Shown in pieces: positions 15,810 through 24,280 of a stretch of DNA of 35,375 bases. The DNA is from 14-2 sp963628035. Its GTDB lineage: Bacteria; Bacillota; Clostridia; Lachnospirales; Lachnospiraceae. Under the pieces are notes generated by a model that worked only from the letters and a program-made list of their open reading frames with translations, had not been told where the DNA came from and searched no databases. The position numbers were made by a program, and so were the translations under genes. The stretch lies in the NCBI GenBank assembly GCA_963628035.1, contig CAVGED010000029.1:1-35375 (forward strand). Direction: 5' to 3'. The stretch's first letter is position 1. Each line of letters opens with the position of its first letter.

Positions 15810-18554
15810 TCAAGACTCCGGTATAAACTCCTCCACCCAGACTCCACCTTTATCGCATCCAACCGTAATCTGCCCGCTCTCCATGGTGTAATAGATCCTG
15901 CTTCCGGTCTCCCTGATCCGGTCTACGGCCTCCTTCCCCGGATGACCATAGCTGTTCTCCTTGGCGCAGGAAATCACTGCGACCACAGGTTTTATGCATT
16001 GCAGCAGCGATTCACTGTTAGAACCGTTGGAGCCGTGATGATCTGCCTTGTAGATATTCACCTTAAGCTTTGGATACCGCAGCGCAAGCTCCCGCTCCTG
16101 CTTCGCGGGCAGATCGCCCCCAAGCAATGCCGACAAACCGGAATATTGCAGCAGAAGCACCATGGAATTATCATTCCGATCCGCTCCCTCTTCCCAGGGA
16201 TACAGGCAGGTAAAGCACAGCTTACCGCTCCCAACCGTGTCCTCCGGTGCAAGATACGTAATCTCTGTCTGATATTGTTCTGCCGCCGCGCACAGCTTCT
16301 CCCAGGCCTCGTCCCGGACGATCCACTGACTTAAGAAAAGATGTTTCACCTGATAGCCGCTCTCCCACACCTCCAGCAAGCCGGAGATATGATCCTCGTC
16401 TGCATGAGACACAAACCAGCCGTCCACGCTGTCTGCCCCCTGGCATTTCAAAAAGCTTAACAGCCGATACTCCCCCACATTCTTCTCGCTGGTACTGCCG
16501 CCATCGATGAAGAAAGCTGTCCCATCCTCCGCCTGAACATAGATACCATCCCCCTGTCCTACATCCAGAAAGCATATCCGAAAACCCCGGTTCGGGTGAA
16601 TCACCAGCAAGGAAATCAAAGCTATCAGCATCACTGCCAAAATTGCTGCTTTTTTTATTCCGGTACCTTGCGGTTCTGTTCTTCCCCCTGACTCATGAGC
16701 AGTCCGCCTCCCCGGGAAAAAACCTTCTCCACGGCAACTCTTCCTATCATTTCGAAAGCTGTGCTTCGAGCTATCCTTATTTCTAAGATTCATCCTATAG
16801 ATCAGAAGCAGTCCCACCACCAGAACCACATAATACCCGATCATCATTTCTATTCTGGGCTTTCCCGTAATACAGACCGCTCCCGGAAGTCTGCCAAAGA
16901 GACTGCACACCCGCTCATTCCAGCTTAGCAATCCATTCGCCGGCTGCAACAAAAGCCAGGACAGACGTTCCAGGATTCCCGCCGCTGTTCCCAACATTTC
17001 GGCTGCTCCACTTCCCATAATACCAACTGCTCCCGCCAGACACCCGGTAATTCCGCCCAGCAGACCACTCATCAGCACAACTCCCATAAGCGGCAGCAAC
17101 AGACCATTGATCAGCACACTGTACAACGGGAACTCATAATAGAACCATACCGTCAGCGGCAGCGTCACCAACTGGATGCAACCGCTGACAAAGAATGTCC
17201 CGGCAAGCGTCTTTTTCCACTTTTCAAACCGTATCCCGGCGAAAAGAATAGCATGATCCACATGACATCGCCAGCACGATCTACCATTGTCGACAGATTC
17301 CGGCTTCTGACTTTCCTCCTGCACAACGCTCCTTGCTCCTGAAACCTTTCCCGCATCCGAGACCGCTCTTCTCCCAAAGGCTTCCTCCAGGATTTTCACT
17401 GCCACCACCACCGCCAGCACCGCACTGTAGGAAAAAATAAAACCTGCATAAGTAAAACAATAGGGATTCTCCCAGAGCTGCATCAATGCTGACAGGGACA
17501 ACGCTGTCACAGAATCGTAAGCCATACCCAGTACATTCCCCAGCAGCATTACCAGAAACATTAAGACTGCGCGCCTTGTGGACAGTTCCATACCGGAGAT
17601 CTGACCGAACACCAGCACCATCATCCCGGCCAGAATACCCGCGCCGGGATAAGACATCCGCCGCTTCCTCAAGAAGCGGTAAATCCCCATTCCCAGAATG
17701 GAAACATGCAGACCGGAGATAGCCAGCACGTGGGAAATCCCGGACTGCTGATAGAGCTTCTTCACTTCTGCATCCAGCATGCCCTTATCACCAAGGGTCA
17801 TAACGCTTAAGACCCCTGCCTCCTTCTCAGGAAGTTTGGTCGCATACACCTCCTGCACCTGCTTTCGCAGCCGATACAGCCACTCCTTCCACAAGACACG
17901 CTGCCGCTTCAGCAGACGTACCGAATCTGCCTTTACAGCCAGAAATACCCCTTTGCTGTAATAATATGCCTGCTCATCAAAGTTTCCCTCATTTCTGGCC
18001 TGGGCAAAGCTCTTACAAGCCCCTGTTACTCGAATGGTATCACCGATAGAATATGTATCGGATTGTTGATAGATCAGAACCTGGCCAACCCGGAAGCTGC
18101 CCGTTCCGCTTTTAATTTCAGAATCTTCAATTTCAGAATCCTTCAGATAATAAACAATACTATAACTCTTCTCTTCCTTCTTGCTGATGGTTCCCACCAC
18201 CGTGAGCTCATTCTGCCCGCCCGCGCGATCCTCTACTGCCTGTATCAGGCTCTGCTGTTGCTGCCACCGCATCTGCCCCAACAGGCAAAACGCAAGACAG
18301 AAAAACACCCGCAAAATCCCCGGATAATATCTGCGCACCGACCTGGCACCACGCACCGCCCCGACACCGCATACTGGCCCGACACCGCGCATCGCCCCGG
18401 CATCATGTACAGCCCCGGTGCCGCGCACTGCCAGAAAGCCCACGCTCCCCAGCCAGGCTGCCCACAATACATATCCCCACGGGTTTCCCCGATAAGAAAC
18501 TACCACCCCAAGAAGGAAAGAGACCGCAAGCTGCGCTAACACCCTGCTGCTCAT
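15810..18554 (-). CDS. comEC: DNA uptake channel protein ComEC/Rec2
   Basis: ComEC forms the inner-membrane channel for single-stranded DNA during transformation. The 914-residue protein has an N-terminal membrane part and OB-like domain (GTISKKEEKSYSIVYYLK ...), the multi-helix ComEC/Rec2 competence domain starting at YATKLPEKEAGVLSVMTLGDKG and GISHVLAISGLHVSILG, and a C-terminal metallo-beta-lactamase-like domain (from about residue 658: FLDVGQGDG, VSHADEDH at about 715-722, ADHHGSNGS). Length is above the family's usual 750-800 because of a repeat-derived segment between the first membrane helices and extra loop sequence (about 390-430). AAAGGAGGA precedes the ATG. It follows the GerMN lipoprotein gene by 12 bases. 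Confidence 0.95.
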   Translation of the reverse strand: MSSRVLAQLAVSFLLGVVVSYRGNPWGYVLWAAWLGSVGFLAVRGTGAVHDAGAMRGVGPVCGVGAVRGARSVRRYYPGILRVFFCLAFCLLGQMRWQQQQSLIQAVEDRAGGQNELTVVGTISKKEEKSYSIVYYLKDSEIEDSEIKSGTGSFRVGQVLIYQQSDTYSIGDTIRVTGACKSFAQARNEGNFDEQAYYYSKGVFLAVKADSVRLLKRQRVLWKEWLYRLRKQVQEVYATKLPEKEAGVLSVMTLGDKGMLDAEVKKLYQQSGISHVLAISGLHVSILGMGIYRFLRKRRMSYPGAGILAGMMVLVFGQISGMELSTRRAVLMFLVMLLGNVLGMAYDSVTALSLSALMQLWENPYCFTYAGFIFSYSAVLAVVVAVKILEEAFGRRAVSDAGKVSGARSVVQEESQKPESVDNGRSCWRCHVDHAILFAGIRFEKWKKTLAGTFFVSGCIQLVTLPLTVWFYYEFPLYSVLINGLLLPLMGVVLMSGLLGGITGCLAGAVGIMGSGAAEMLGTAAGILERLSWLLLQPANGLLSWNERVCSLFGRLPGAVCITGKPRIEMMIGYYVVLVVGLLLIYRMNLRNKDSSKHSFRNDRKSCRGEGFFPGRRTAHESGGRTEPQGTGIKKAAILAVMLIALISLLVIHPNRGFRICFLDVGQGDGIYVQAEDGTAFFIDGGSTSEKNVGEYRLLSFLKCQGADSVDGWFVSHADEDHISGLLEVWESGYQVKHLFLSQWIVRDEAWEKLCAAAEQYQTEITYLAPEDTVGSGKLCFTCLYPWEEGADRNDNSMVLLLQYSGLSALLGGDLPAKQERELALRYPKLKVNIYKADHHGSNGSNSESLLQCIKPVVAVISCAKENSYGHPGKEAVDRIRETGSRIYYTMESGQITVGCDKGGVWVEEFIPES
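18341..18430 (-). repeat. Five 18-bp tandem repeats inside comEC
   Basis: Five consecutive degenerate 18-base units (18341, 18359, 18377, 18395, 18413 as unit starts) encode the hexapeptides RGTGAV, HDAGAM, RGVGPV, CGVGAV and RGARSV. They keep the reading frame and expand a loop between the first and next hydrophobic segments of ComEC. Confidence 0.85.
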
Positions 18555-18566
18555 TCCTATCCTCCT

Positions 18567-19514
18567 TTACTTCTTCCCCTTCTCCGGTGTCGCCACATAA
18601 TCCAGATCCCGCTCATACACCGTGCTCAAAGGGAACTTCTCCCGATATACGATACTGGTATCTCCATTTACAGAGATCTGCACCTTGTTAACATTGGGAA
18701 GCTCCACCAGAGAATTGACAATGGAATAAATGACAACCCCCGCATCCACATCGTTCCCCGGAGCTAGGAAACCCTCATCCAGTGTCACGAAGCACACGCC
18801 ATCCAGCACGGAGATACTGATCAGCTTCGTACCGCTTGGTATGGCTGATTTGCTGTCTCCGCTGATGGGACCCTTGAACAGCTGCTCCATCACCAACTTT
18901 TCCAAGGGGACATTGCTGTTGTAATGGCGCTCCTGCACCTCCTGTACCAGTCCGTCTCCCGCTTTATTGGAAAAATACAGCGTAATGGTCGCCGTCTGTA
19001 TCGAATTGATCTGCTCCCCCGGATTCTCAATAAAGCTGTCAGCCGTCATAAGGCCAATAACCTTGCCGCCGGCATCCATCAAAGGGGAATCTCCGACATA
19101 GAAGGAAATGCTGTCCACACCGTCCACCTGGATCAGCGTACGCACGACTGCCGCACGACAAAGCACCTCCGTGACAGGATCCATCTGTGAATACTCGCTG
19201 CCGAAATTAAGCTGCAGCACACCGTCTGCCAGTGTCCAGGCCGGAATTCCCACATTTCCGGCTAAGGCTCTGCGGTAATCCACACTGTCCGGATTCTCAT
19301 CCAGCTTAAGGAGCAGCTCCCGGATCTTACCATCCGTATTGTCCGCCTGAACCTCATAGGGTACCGGAAGTACCTTGGTCTGCTCTTTATTCAGATAATA
19401 AATATAGTTATTCGCTTTCGTCGGCGCCTCCTTGCCACAGCCGGAAAGCATTGTCATTCCTGCCAGAAGAATAACCATCATAAGCAGAAATAACCATTGT
19501 TGTCTTATTTTCAT
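18567..19514 (-). CDS. Lipoprotein with two GerMN domains
   Basis: A 315-residue exported lipoprotein: the N-terminal signal peptide ends in the lipobox LSGC, so it should be anchored to the outer face of the membrane. Two GerMN-type domains follow, about residues 45-170 (LLLKLDENPDSVDYRRALAG ... FYVGDSPLMDAGGKVIG) and 175-305 (ITLYFSNKAGDGLVQE ... VSVLDGVCFVTLDEGF-like segment ... VNKVQISVNGD). GerMN domains occur in the spore protein GerM and in actinobacterial LpqB. The start was set at 19514 because GGAG lies 8 bases upstream; a further ATG four codons earlier lacks a site. It directly follows the histidine kinase gene, suggesting a role in kinase signalling or cell-wall sensing rather than germination. 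Its biochemical role is unknown. Confidence 0.85.
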   Translation of the reverse strand: MKIRQQWLFLLMMVILLAGMTMLSGCGKEAPTKANNYIYYLNKEQTKVLPVPYEVQADNTDGKIRELLLKLDENPDSVDYRRALAGNVGIPAWTLADGVLQLNFGSEYSQMDPVTEVLCRAAVVRTLIQVDGVDSISFYVGDSPLMDAGGKVIGLMTADSFIENPGEQINSIQTATITLYFSNKAGDGLVQEVQERHYNSNVPLEKLVMEQLFKGPISGDSKSAIPSGTKLISISVLDGVCFVTLDEGFLAPGNDVDAGVVIYSIVNSLVELPNVNKVQISVNGDTSIVYREKFPLSTVYERDLDYVATPEKGKK

Positions 19515-19534
19515 AATGATCTCCATTCCCGCAC

Positions 19535-20971
19535 CTATGCAATATAGTTCAGTGGAATACGCACGGTAAAAATCGTACCCTCTCCCACCTTACTGTGAGC
19601 CTTGATAGCGCCCCGGTGCATGAGAACAACATTTCTTGTAATGGCAAGGCCAAGCCCCGTACCTCCGATCTCTCTGGAATGAGACTTGTCCACCCGGTAA
19701 AAACGCTCATAAATATGTTCCAGGGAATCCTCCGGGATGCCGATGCCGGAATCCTCTACCCGGATAAAGAAATACTTATGGTCAGCATTCAGTGATACAT
19801 GAACCCAGCCGCCCTCCTTGTTGTACTTGATCGCATTCTCAACAAGATTCGTCAATGCCAGCGTCAGCTTGACCTCATCGATTTCCGCCGTTACCGGCCG
19901 GAAGCTCTCCAGCACCAGTTCCACATTCTGCTTCTCGGCGATAGGTCTGAGACGTTTTAAGATCAATTCGATCAGCTCGTTGATATTCACGGCTTCGATA
20001 TTCAGCACACCGGCGGAACGGTCCATTTTCACCAGAGACAAGAGATCGTTGATGATCTTATTCTCCCGATCGATCTCAGCAGCTATATCCGTCATGAAAT
20101 CCCGGTAAAGTTCTGCCGGCACGTCCTCCTGATCCAGCAGGGAATCTGCCAGTACCTTCATGGAGGTCAGCGGCGTTTTCAGCTCATGGGACACATTAGA
20201 GACGAATTCCTGCCGGGACTGGTCAATGACCTGCATACGCTTTACCATCTCGTTAAAGGCATCGGAAATAGCCTCCGTCTCCGTATAATCGGAAACCGAA
20301 AGTGCTCCCACCTCTTCGCCGGTCTGGATCGCATCGATGGATCTTGTGATCTTCCCCAAGGGCCGCACCAGGCGAATAGCCAGAAACAGCGCCAGCGCCA
20401 CCACAAGGATGCCGCACGCCACCTCGATCACCATGGCATTTCCCTTCAGGTATTCGTAATTGGCAATGATACTGTCCGTGGAAACGCTCACCAGCATGAC
20501 GCCCAGGATCTCTTGGGTCTTACTGTCCTTAAGAGGCAGCGTCATCTCGATATAGTGGTTCTTTGAATCATACTTGGAGATCTCCTCGCCCTTGTAGCTC
20601 TTCACGATCTCCTCGGAGATGATGGTCTTCCCCACATCCAGATTATATGTATCCCGCACAATCTGGAAGCTGGAATTGATCAGCATCACGCGACCGTCAT
20701 AGACATTGGACAATAAGACCAGCTGACTGCTGATGGTCTCATTGGCGGTATTATTCAAATAATCATAGGTAACGATCTGCGTTCCCAGGATCTTCGCCTG
20801 GCTTAAGATATCAATACTCCGGTTGGAGATTGCTTTATTTTCATATGTTTCCAGCAGTCCCGCACGGAACACCATGCTGGGAAGGATCCCCACAAGTGCC
20901 AGTACCAGGAACAGACGGAATTTCAAGCTTCTGACAAATTTCAAGCTCTTAATCAATTTCAAACGTTTCAT
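19535..20971 (-). CDS. Sensor histidine kinase, membrane-bound
   Basis: A 478-residue two-helix sensor kinase partnered with the regulator at 21009-21698. Membrane segments lie at about residues 18-36 and 179-200, enclosing a 140-residue extracellular sensor domain with a Cache-like look. A HAMP linker (LVRPLGKITRSIDAI), a HisKA domain with phospho-acceptor H262 in FVSNVSHELKTPLTS, and an ATPase domain with N box NLVENAIKYNKEGG and G boxes DSGIGIPEDSL and GGTGLGLAITRNVV follow. It resembles WalK/PhoR-type kinases, but no PAS domain is visible, unlike WalK of Bacillus. GGAG precedes the ATG. The N-terminal basic segment is built from an 18-bp repeat. The signal is unknown. Confidence 0.92.
   Translation of the reverse strand: MKRLKLIKSLKFVRSLKFRLFLVLALVGILPSMVFRAGLLETYENKAISNRSIDILSQAKILGTQIVTYDYLNNTANETISSQLVLLSNVYDGRVMLINSSFQIVRDTYNLDVGKTIISEEIVKSYKGEEISKYDSKNHYIEMTLPLKDSKTQEILGVMLVSVSTDSIIANYEYLKGNAMVIEVACGILVVALALFLAIRLVRPLGKITRSIDAIQTGEEVGALSVSDYTETEAISDAFNEMVKRMQVIDQSRQEFVSNVSHELKTPLTSMKVLADSLLDQEDVPAELYRDFMTDIAAEIDRENKIINDLLSLVKMDRSAGVLNIEAVNINELIELILKRLRPIAEKQNVELVLESFRPVTAEIDEVKLTLALTNLVENAIKYNKEGGWVHVSLNADHKYFFIRVEDSGIGIPEDSLEHIYERFYRVDKSHSREIGGTGLGLAITRNVVLMHRGAIKAHSKVGEGTIFTVRIPLNYIA
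20919..20971 (-). repeat. Three 18-bp repeats at the 5' end of the kinase gene
   Basis: Units starting at 20919, 20937 and 20955 each begin AATTTCAA on the plus strand and encode the repeated hexapeptides around LKLIKS, LKFVRS and LKFRLF just ahead of the first membrane helix. The duplication stays in frame and raises the positive charge of the cytoplasmic tail. Confidence 0.7.
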
Positions 20972-21008
20972 AACTGTCTCCAGAGGCCCGGACTGTCACC
21001 AGGCCGCA

Positions 21009-21698
21009 TCATCCCTGATAATAGTAGCCCACGCCCCACTTGGTATGGACATACCTTGGCTCGCTGGGATTTGCCTCTATCTTCTCTCTCAATCGGCGCA
21101 CATGGACATCCACGGTCCGCACATCACCGGGATACTTGTAGCCCCATACCAGGTTCAGCAGATTCTCACGGCTGTATACCTTCCCCGCATTGGTCACAAG
21201 AAGCTCCAGAAGATCAAATTCCTTGGCTGTCAGGTTTACTTCCTTATCCATGATATACAGTCTCCGACCCTCACAGTCAAGCTTCAGATCTCCGTTTTTT
21301 ATCACCTTTGGATCCTTTTCCTCCGGCTGATTCTGCACGGTTCTTCGCATAATAGCCTTGATCCGCGCCTTAACCTCCAGGATATTGAAGGGCTTGGTTA
21401 TGTAATCATCCGCGCCATACTCTAATCCCAGGATCTTATCCATATCATCGCCCTTGGCTGTCAGCATGACGATGGGTACCATGGAGAATTCGCGGATCTG
21501 CTGGCATACCTCAAAGCCGTCCATCTTGGGCAGCATGATATCCAGAAGAATCATGTCATACGGATTCTCCTTGGCCAGCCGCAATGCTTCTTCCCCGTCA
21601 TAGGCGCAGTCCACTTCCATCCCGTCCTGCTCCAGACTGAACCGGATCCCCTTTACAATTAATTTTTCGTCATCGACTACAAGAACCTTCTTTGCCAT
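21009..21698 (-). CDS. OmpR/PhoB-type response regulator
   Basis: A 229-residue regulator: receiver domain with the acidic pair VDDEK, phosphorylation site D53 (MILLDIMLPKMDGFEV), the conserved Thr/Lys positions (VMLTAKGD, ITKPFN), and a C-terminal winged helix-turn-helix (LTAKEFDLLELLVTNAGKVYSRENLLNLVWGY ... VRTVDVHVRRLREKIE ... WGVGYYYQG). It is close in pattern to the WalR/PhoP/MtrA group. GAGGTGAAG precedes the ATG, 9 bases after the comEA stop. It is followed by its kinase gene with a 37-base gap. Targets cannot be read from the sequence; its place between comEA and comEC hints at envelope or competence genes. Confidence 0.93.
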   Translation of the reverse strand: MAKKVLVVDDEKLIVKGIRFSLEQDGMEVDCAYDGEEALRLAKENPYDMILLDIMLPKMDGFEVCQQIREFSMVPIVMLTAKGDDMDKILGLEYGADDYITKPFNILEVKARIKAIMRRTVQNQPEEKDPKVIKNGDLKLDCEGRRLYIMDKEVNLTAKEFDLLELLVTNAGKVYSRENLLNLVWGYKYPGDVRTVDVHVRRLREKIEANPSEPRYVHTKWGVGYYYQG

Positions 21699-21707
21699 TT
21701 CTTCACC

Positions 21708-22391
21708 TCAGTTTACCTTGATATGGTCCTTTATTTTGGAAAAAACGCCTTCCTTGATGCCCGTGATGTTCAGGATATCCTCCACGCTTCCAAATGCGCC
21801 GTTCTCCTCCCGCCAGGAAACAATGCTCTCCGCCTTGGACTGTCCGATCCCCGGCAGTGTCATCAGTTCCTCCACTGTGGCAGTATTCAGGTTGATCCGT
21901 CCATCGTCCGGCTCCCCGTATGCTCCCAGGCTGCTCTCTGTCTCCTGTCCGGTTCTCTGTTCTCCGACAGCATACACATAGACCATCTGGCCGTCACTTA
22001 GAACCAGCGCCTGATTGAGTGTACTCACGTCTGCATCCTCCGTGGTGCCTCCCGCCAACTCCACCGCCTCAAACACACGGCTTCCTGCCGGCAATTTATA
22101 GACACCGGGGTTAGCCACCGCACCGGATACCTGGACATAGATCATCTTCTCCGCTTTTCCGTCTTCCGCGGCTCCTCCAGACGAACTGCCTTCCGTCGAA
22201 CTGTCGGACGGACTGTCTCCCATTCGATTACCGGAAGCGTCATTTCCCGCAGCATCTCCAGCCGACTTTCCATCCTTTTCTTTGGAAGTCCCCTGTTCCA
22301 CATACAGACCGGACCGGTTTTTACACCCGGCCATCACCAACAGCAGACAGCAGAGAACCGCTGTCCATATCATTCTCTTTTTTCGAATCAT
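21708..22391 (-). CDS. comEA: ComEA-type DNA-binding protein with lipobox
   Basis: A 227-residue protein with SLBB (about 80-145: YVQVSGAVANPGVYKLPAGS) and helix-hairpin-helix domains (about 165-227: INLNTATVEELMTLPGIGQSKAESI). ComEA binds double-stranded DNA outside the membrane and hands it to ComEC. The N-terminus is a signal peptide ending in the lipobox VMAGC, so this copy appears to be a lipoprotein, whereas Bacillus ComEA is anchored by a transmembrane helix. A Ser/Gly/Asp-rich linker follows. The start at 22391 was chosen for AAAGGA 9 bases upstream; the frame is open to 22430. It heads the unit comEA-regulator-kinase-GerMN-comEC-holA. Confidence 0.9.
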   Translation of the reverse strand: MIRKKRMIWTAVLCCLLLVMAGCKNRSGLYVEQGTSKEKDGKSAGDAAGNDASGNRMGDSPSDSSTEGSSSGGAAEDGKAEKMIYVQVSGAVANPGVYKLPAGSRVFEAVELAGGTTEDADVSTLNQALVLSDGQMVYVYAVGEQRTGQETESSLGAYGEPDDGRINLNTATVEELMTLPGIGQSKAESIVSWREENGAFGSVEDILNITGIKEGVFSKIKDHIKVN

Positions 22392-22435
22392 GCTCCATTC
22401 CTTTCCGGAACAGAACCTATACTGAATCAAATACT

Positions 22436-22464
22436 ATTTTATCGGAATTTCACTGCGATTACAA
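22436..22464 (-). promoter_or_regulatory. Probable promoter of the comEA operon
   Basis: Minus-strand TTGTAA (22464-22459), 17 bases, TAAAAT (22441-22436), 45 bases before the comEA ATG. The -10 matches five of six positions. A partial repeat element lies directly upstream. Confidence 0.55.
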
Positions 22465-22488
22465 GGGGAATTCGAAAATATTTTTTCC

Positions 22489-22518
22489 TTTGCGAATGGG
22501 CGTGGGCTGAACTGTTAC
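22489..22518. repeat. Partial copy of the AACAGTT-family element
   Basis: TTTGCGAATGGGCGTGGGCT and the following GAACTGTTAC correspond closely to the right end of the element at 28271-28533 (28504-28532). The matching left end is missing, so this looks like a remnant. It lies 10 bases after the stop codon of the gene at 22529-22960. Confidence 0.65.
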
Positions 22519-22528
22519 TTTCCGCTTA

Positions 22529-22960
22529 CTATTTCCACTGGTACAGGACGATTCCACCCACGCAGATGAGAAGACCAAGAAGCCGTCTCCACGCAAAGGC
22601 AGTCTTCTCCATACCGAACAAACCAAATAACTGAATGAGATAAGCCGCTGTCAACTGGGCGATGACAATGAGCATCACCGCCCTTGCAGGTCCCAGGGCA
22701 TCTATACTCTTGATCACCGTATAAGTGATGAATGCTCCTATCACGCCTCCGAACAGCATGTACTTCGGCTCCATCGTGAGAATCCCGCCGAAGCTGGTGC
22801 GGTCGCAGAAAAACCATGCCACCAGGCATATGACCAGGGCTGAAAACTGTACCCAACTTGCGGACACCCACAGACTGGTGCTCTTCGTCACCTGTGTGTT
22901 GAACACTCCCTGCACCCCCATCAGCACACCTGAAAGCAGGGCAATAAAAATTCCGATCAT
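22529..22960 (-). CDS. DMT-family (YdcZ/DUF606-like) small membrane protein
   Basis: A 143-residue integral membrane protein with about five hydrophobic helices. It resembles the YdcZ (DUF606) branch of the drug/metabolite transporter superfamily: MIGIFIALLSGVLMGVQGVFNTQVTKS is the typical opening, followed by conserved WFF, FGGVIGAFITYTVI and IVLYQWK segments. Proteins in this family act as half-size transporters; the substrate is unknown. GGAGG lies about 7 bases before the ATG, partly in a hairpin. It lies 55 bases downstream of argD on the same strand, so it may be the tail of the arginine operon or a separate unit. Confidence 0.85.
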   Translation of the reverse strand: MIGIFIALLSGVLMGVQGVFNTQVTKSTSLWVSASWVQFSALVICLVAWFFCDRTSFGGILTMEPKYMLFGGVIGAFITYTVIKSIDALGPARAVMLIVIAQLTAAYLIQLFGLFGMEKTAFAWRRLLGLLICVGGIVLYQWK

Positions 22961-22968
22961 GGAAAACG

Positions 22969-22992
22969 CCTCCTATTATCTTTTCTAATAGG
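22969..22992 (-). promoter_or_regulatory. Hairpin overlapping the ribosome site of the DMT-family gene
   Basis: CCTATTA and TAATAGG pair perfectly (22972-22978 with 22986-22992) around a 7-base loop. The arm nearest the gene includes half of the AGGAGG ribosome site (22969-22974). This could limit translation, or simply be a weak hairpin after argD. Confidence 0.45.
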
Positions 22993-23015
22993 ATTGCCTG
23001 TGACCGGAACTTTAT

Positions 23016-24212
23016 TCATCTAAACAAATCAAGCGCCTTCCGAAGCTTCTCCATCATCTCATCCACATGCGCTTTCTCAATGATCAGCGGCGGGACAAAG
23101 CGCAGCACATCGCTGCCTGCGGTAATGATGATCAGTCCCTCTTCCTGGGCCGCCTTAACCACCTGGCCCACCGGAATCGTCAGCACCAGTCCCTGCATAA
23201 GTCCAAGGCCTCTTCTGGCCGTGACAAACGCATACTCGCCCACCAGCTTGTCCAACTGTCCGGCAAGATAATCTCCTATCTCTTTCGCATGAGCCGGAAT
23301 CTGTTCCCGGGCAAAGATCTCAAACACCTTATCCACCGCAGCACCAACCAGCGGATTACCGCCGTAGGTGCTTCCGTGATCTCCCGGTGCCAGGGACTTT
23401 TCGGCCACCCGCTCCGTCAGGAAGAATGCTCCCACCGGAACCCCGCAGCCAATTGCCTTGGCGCAGGTCATAATATCCGGCTTCACACCATAGTGCTGCC
23501 AGGCAAACATCGCTCCGGTCCGCCCCATGCCGCACTGAATCTCGTCCAGGATCAGCAGAATATCGTGTTCTTCGCACAGCTTTTTCACACCTGCGAGGAA
23601 TTCCGGATCAGCCGGATAGATTCCGCCCTCGCCCTGAACTGTTTCCAGAATAATCGCACAAGTCTTCCCGTTCACCTGCGCCTTCACCGATTCCAGATCG
23701 TTAAAATGGGCGAAGCGTATCCCCGGAAGCAGCGGCTCAAAGGGCTCACGATAGTGGGCATTTCCGGTAACGGAGAGCGCTCCCAGACTTCTGCCATGGA
23801 AGGAATGCTCCATAGCAATGATTTCATGATCCGCATGTCCATCCCGTACATACGCATACTTCTTCGCCGCCTTGATAGCTCCCTCGATGGCCTCTGTTCC
23901 GCTGTTGGTGAAAAACACCCGCTCCATCCCGGAAGCCTCCACTGCACGCGCAGCGGCCTTTGCCATGGGGATATTGTAAAACAGGTTGGATGTGTGAGTC
24001 AGCGTATCCACCTGATTCTTGATCACTTCATTCAGCTCCCGGTTTCCATACCCCAGAGCCTGCACTGCGATCCCGGCGGCAAAGTCCAGATATTTTTTTC
24101 CGTTGGTATCGTAGAGGTAGACACCCTCCCCGCGCTCCAGCACAATGGGATAACGGTTGTAGGTGTGTACCAGATTCTGCTCTGTGGAATCAATATATTG
24201 GTTCTCCATCAT
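23016..24212 (-). CDS. argD: Acetylornithine aminotransferase
   Basis: ArgD is a PLP enzyme that makes N-acetylornithine from N-acetylglutamate semialdehyde. The 398-residue protein has the class III aminotransferase blocks: YLDFAAGIAVQALGY, FFTNSGTEAIEGAIKAAKKYA, the HSFHGRS segment, LILDEIQCGMGRTG with the PLP aspartate, and the catalytic lysine in MTCAKAIGCGVPVGAF. The pattern fits ArgD; a dual role in lysine synthesis, known for some homologues, cannot be excluded. GAGGAAG precedes the ATG; a second ATG directly follows. It is the last gene of argC-GNAT-argJ-argB-argD, 68 bases after argB. Confidence 0.96.
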   Translation of the reverse strand: MMENQYIDSTEQNLVHTYNRYPIVLERGEGVYLYDTNGKKYLDFAAGIAVQALGYGNRELNEVIKNQVDTLTHTSNLFYNIPMAKAAARAVEASGMERVFFTNSGTEAIEGAIKAAKKYAYVRDGHADHEIIAMEHSFHGRSLGALSVTGNAHYREPFEPLLPGIRFAHFNDLESVKAQVNGKTCAIILETVQGEGGIYPADPEFLAGVKKLCEEHDILLILDEIQCGMGRTGAMFAWQHYGVKPDIMTCAKAIGCGVPVGAFFLTERVAEKSLAPGDHGSTYGGNPLVGAAVDKVFEIFAREQIPAHAKEIGDYLAGQLDKLVGEYAFVTARRGLGLMQGLVLTIPVGQVVKAAQEEGLIIITAGSDVLRFVPPLIIEKAHVDEMMEKLRKALDLFR

Positions 24213-24280
24213 TCTTCCTCTTTTCTCTTTTCTAAGCCTCCATGTCCGCTAACACAGACATCACTATGAATAAAAGCAGT

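Noticed and set aside
23067..24269. A 400-codon plus-strand frame over argD
   Set aside because: It is a mirror of argD codon usage with no recognisable protein features.
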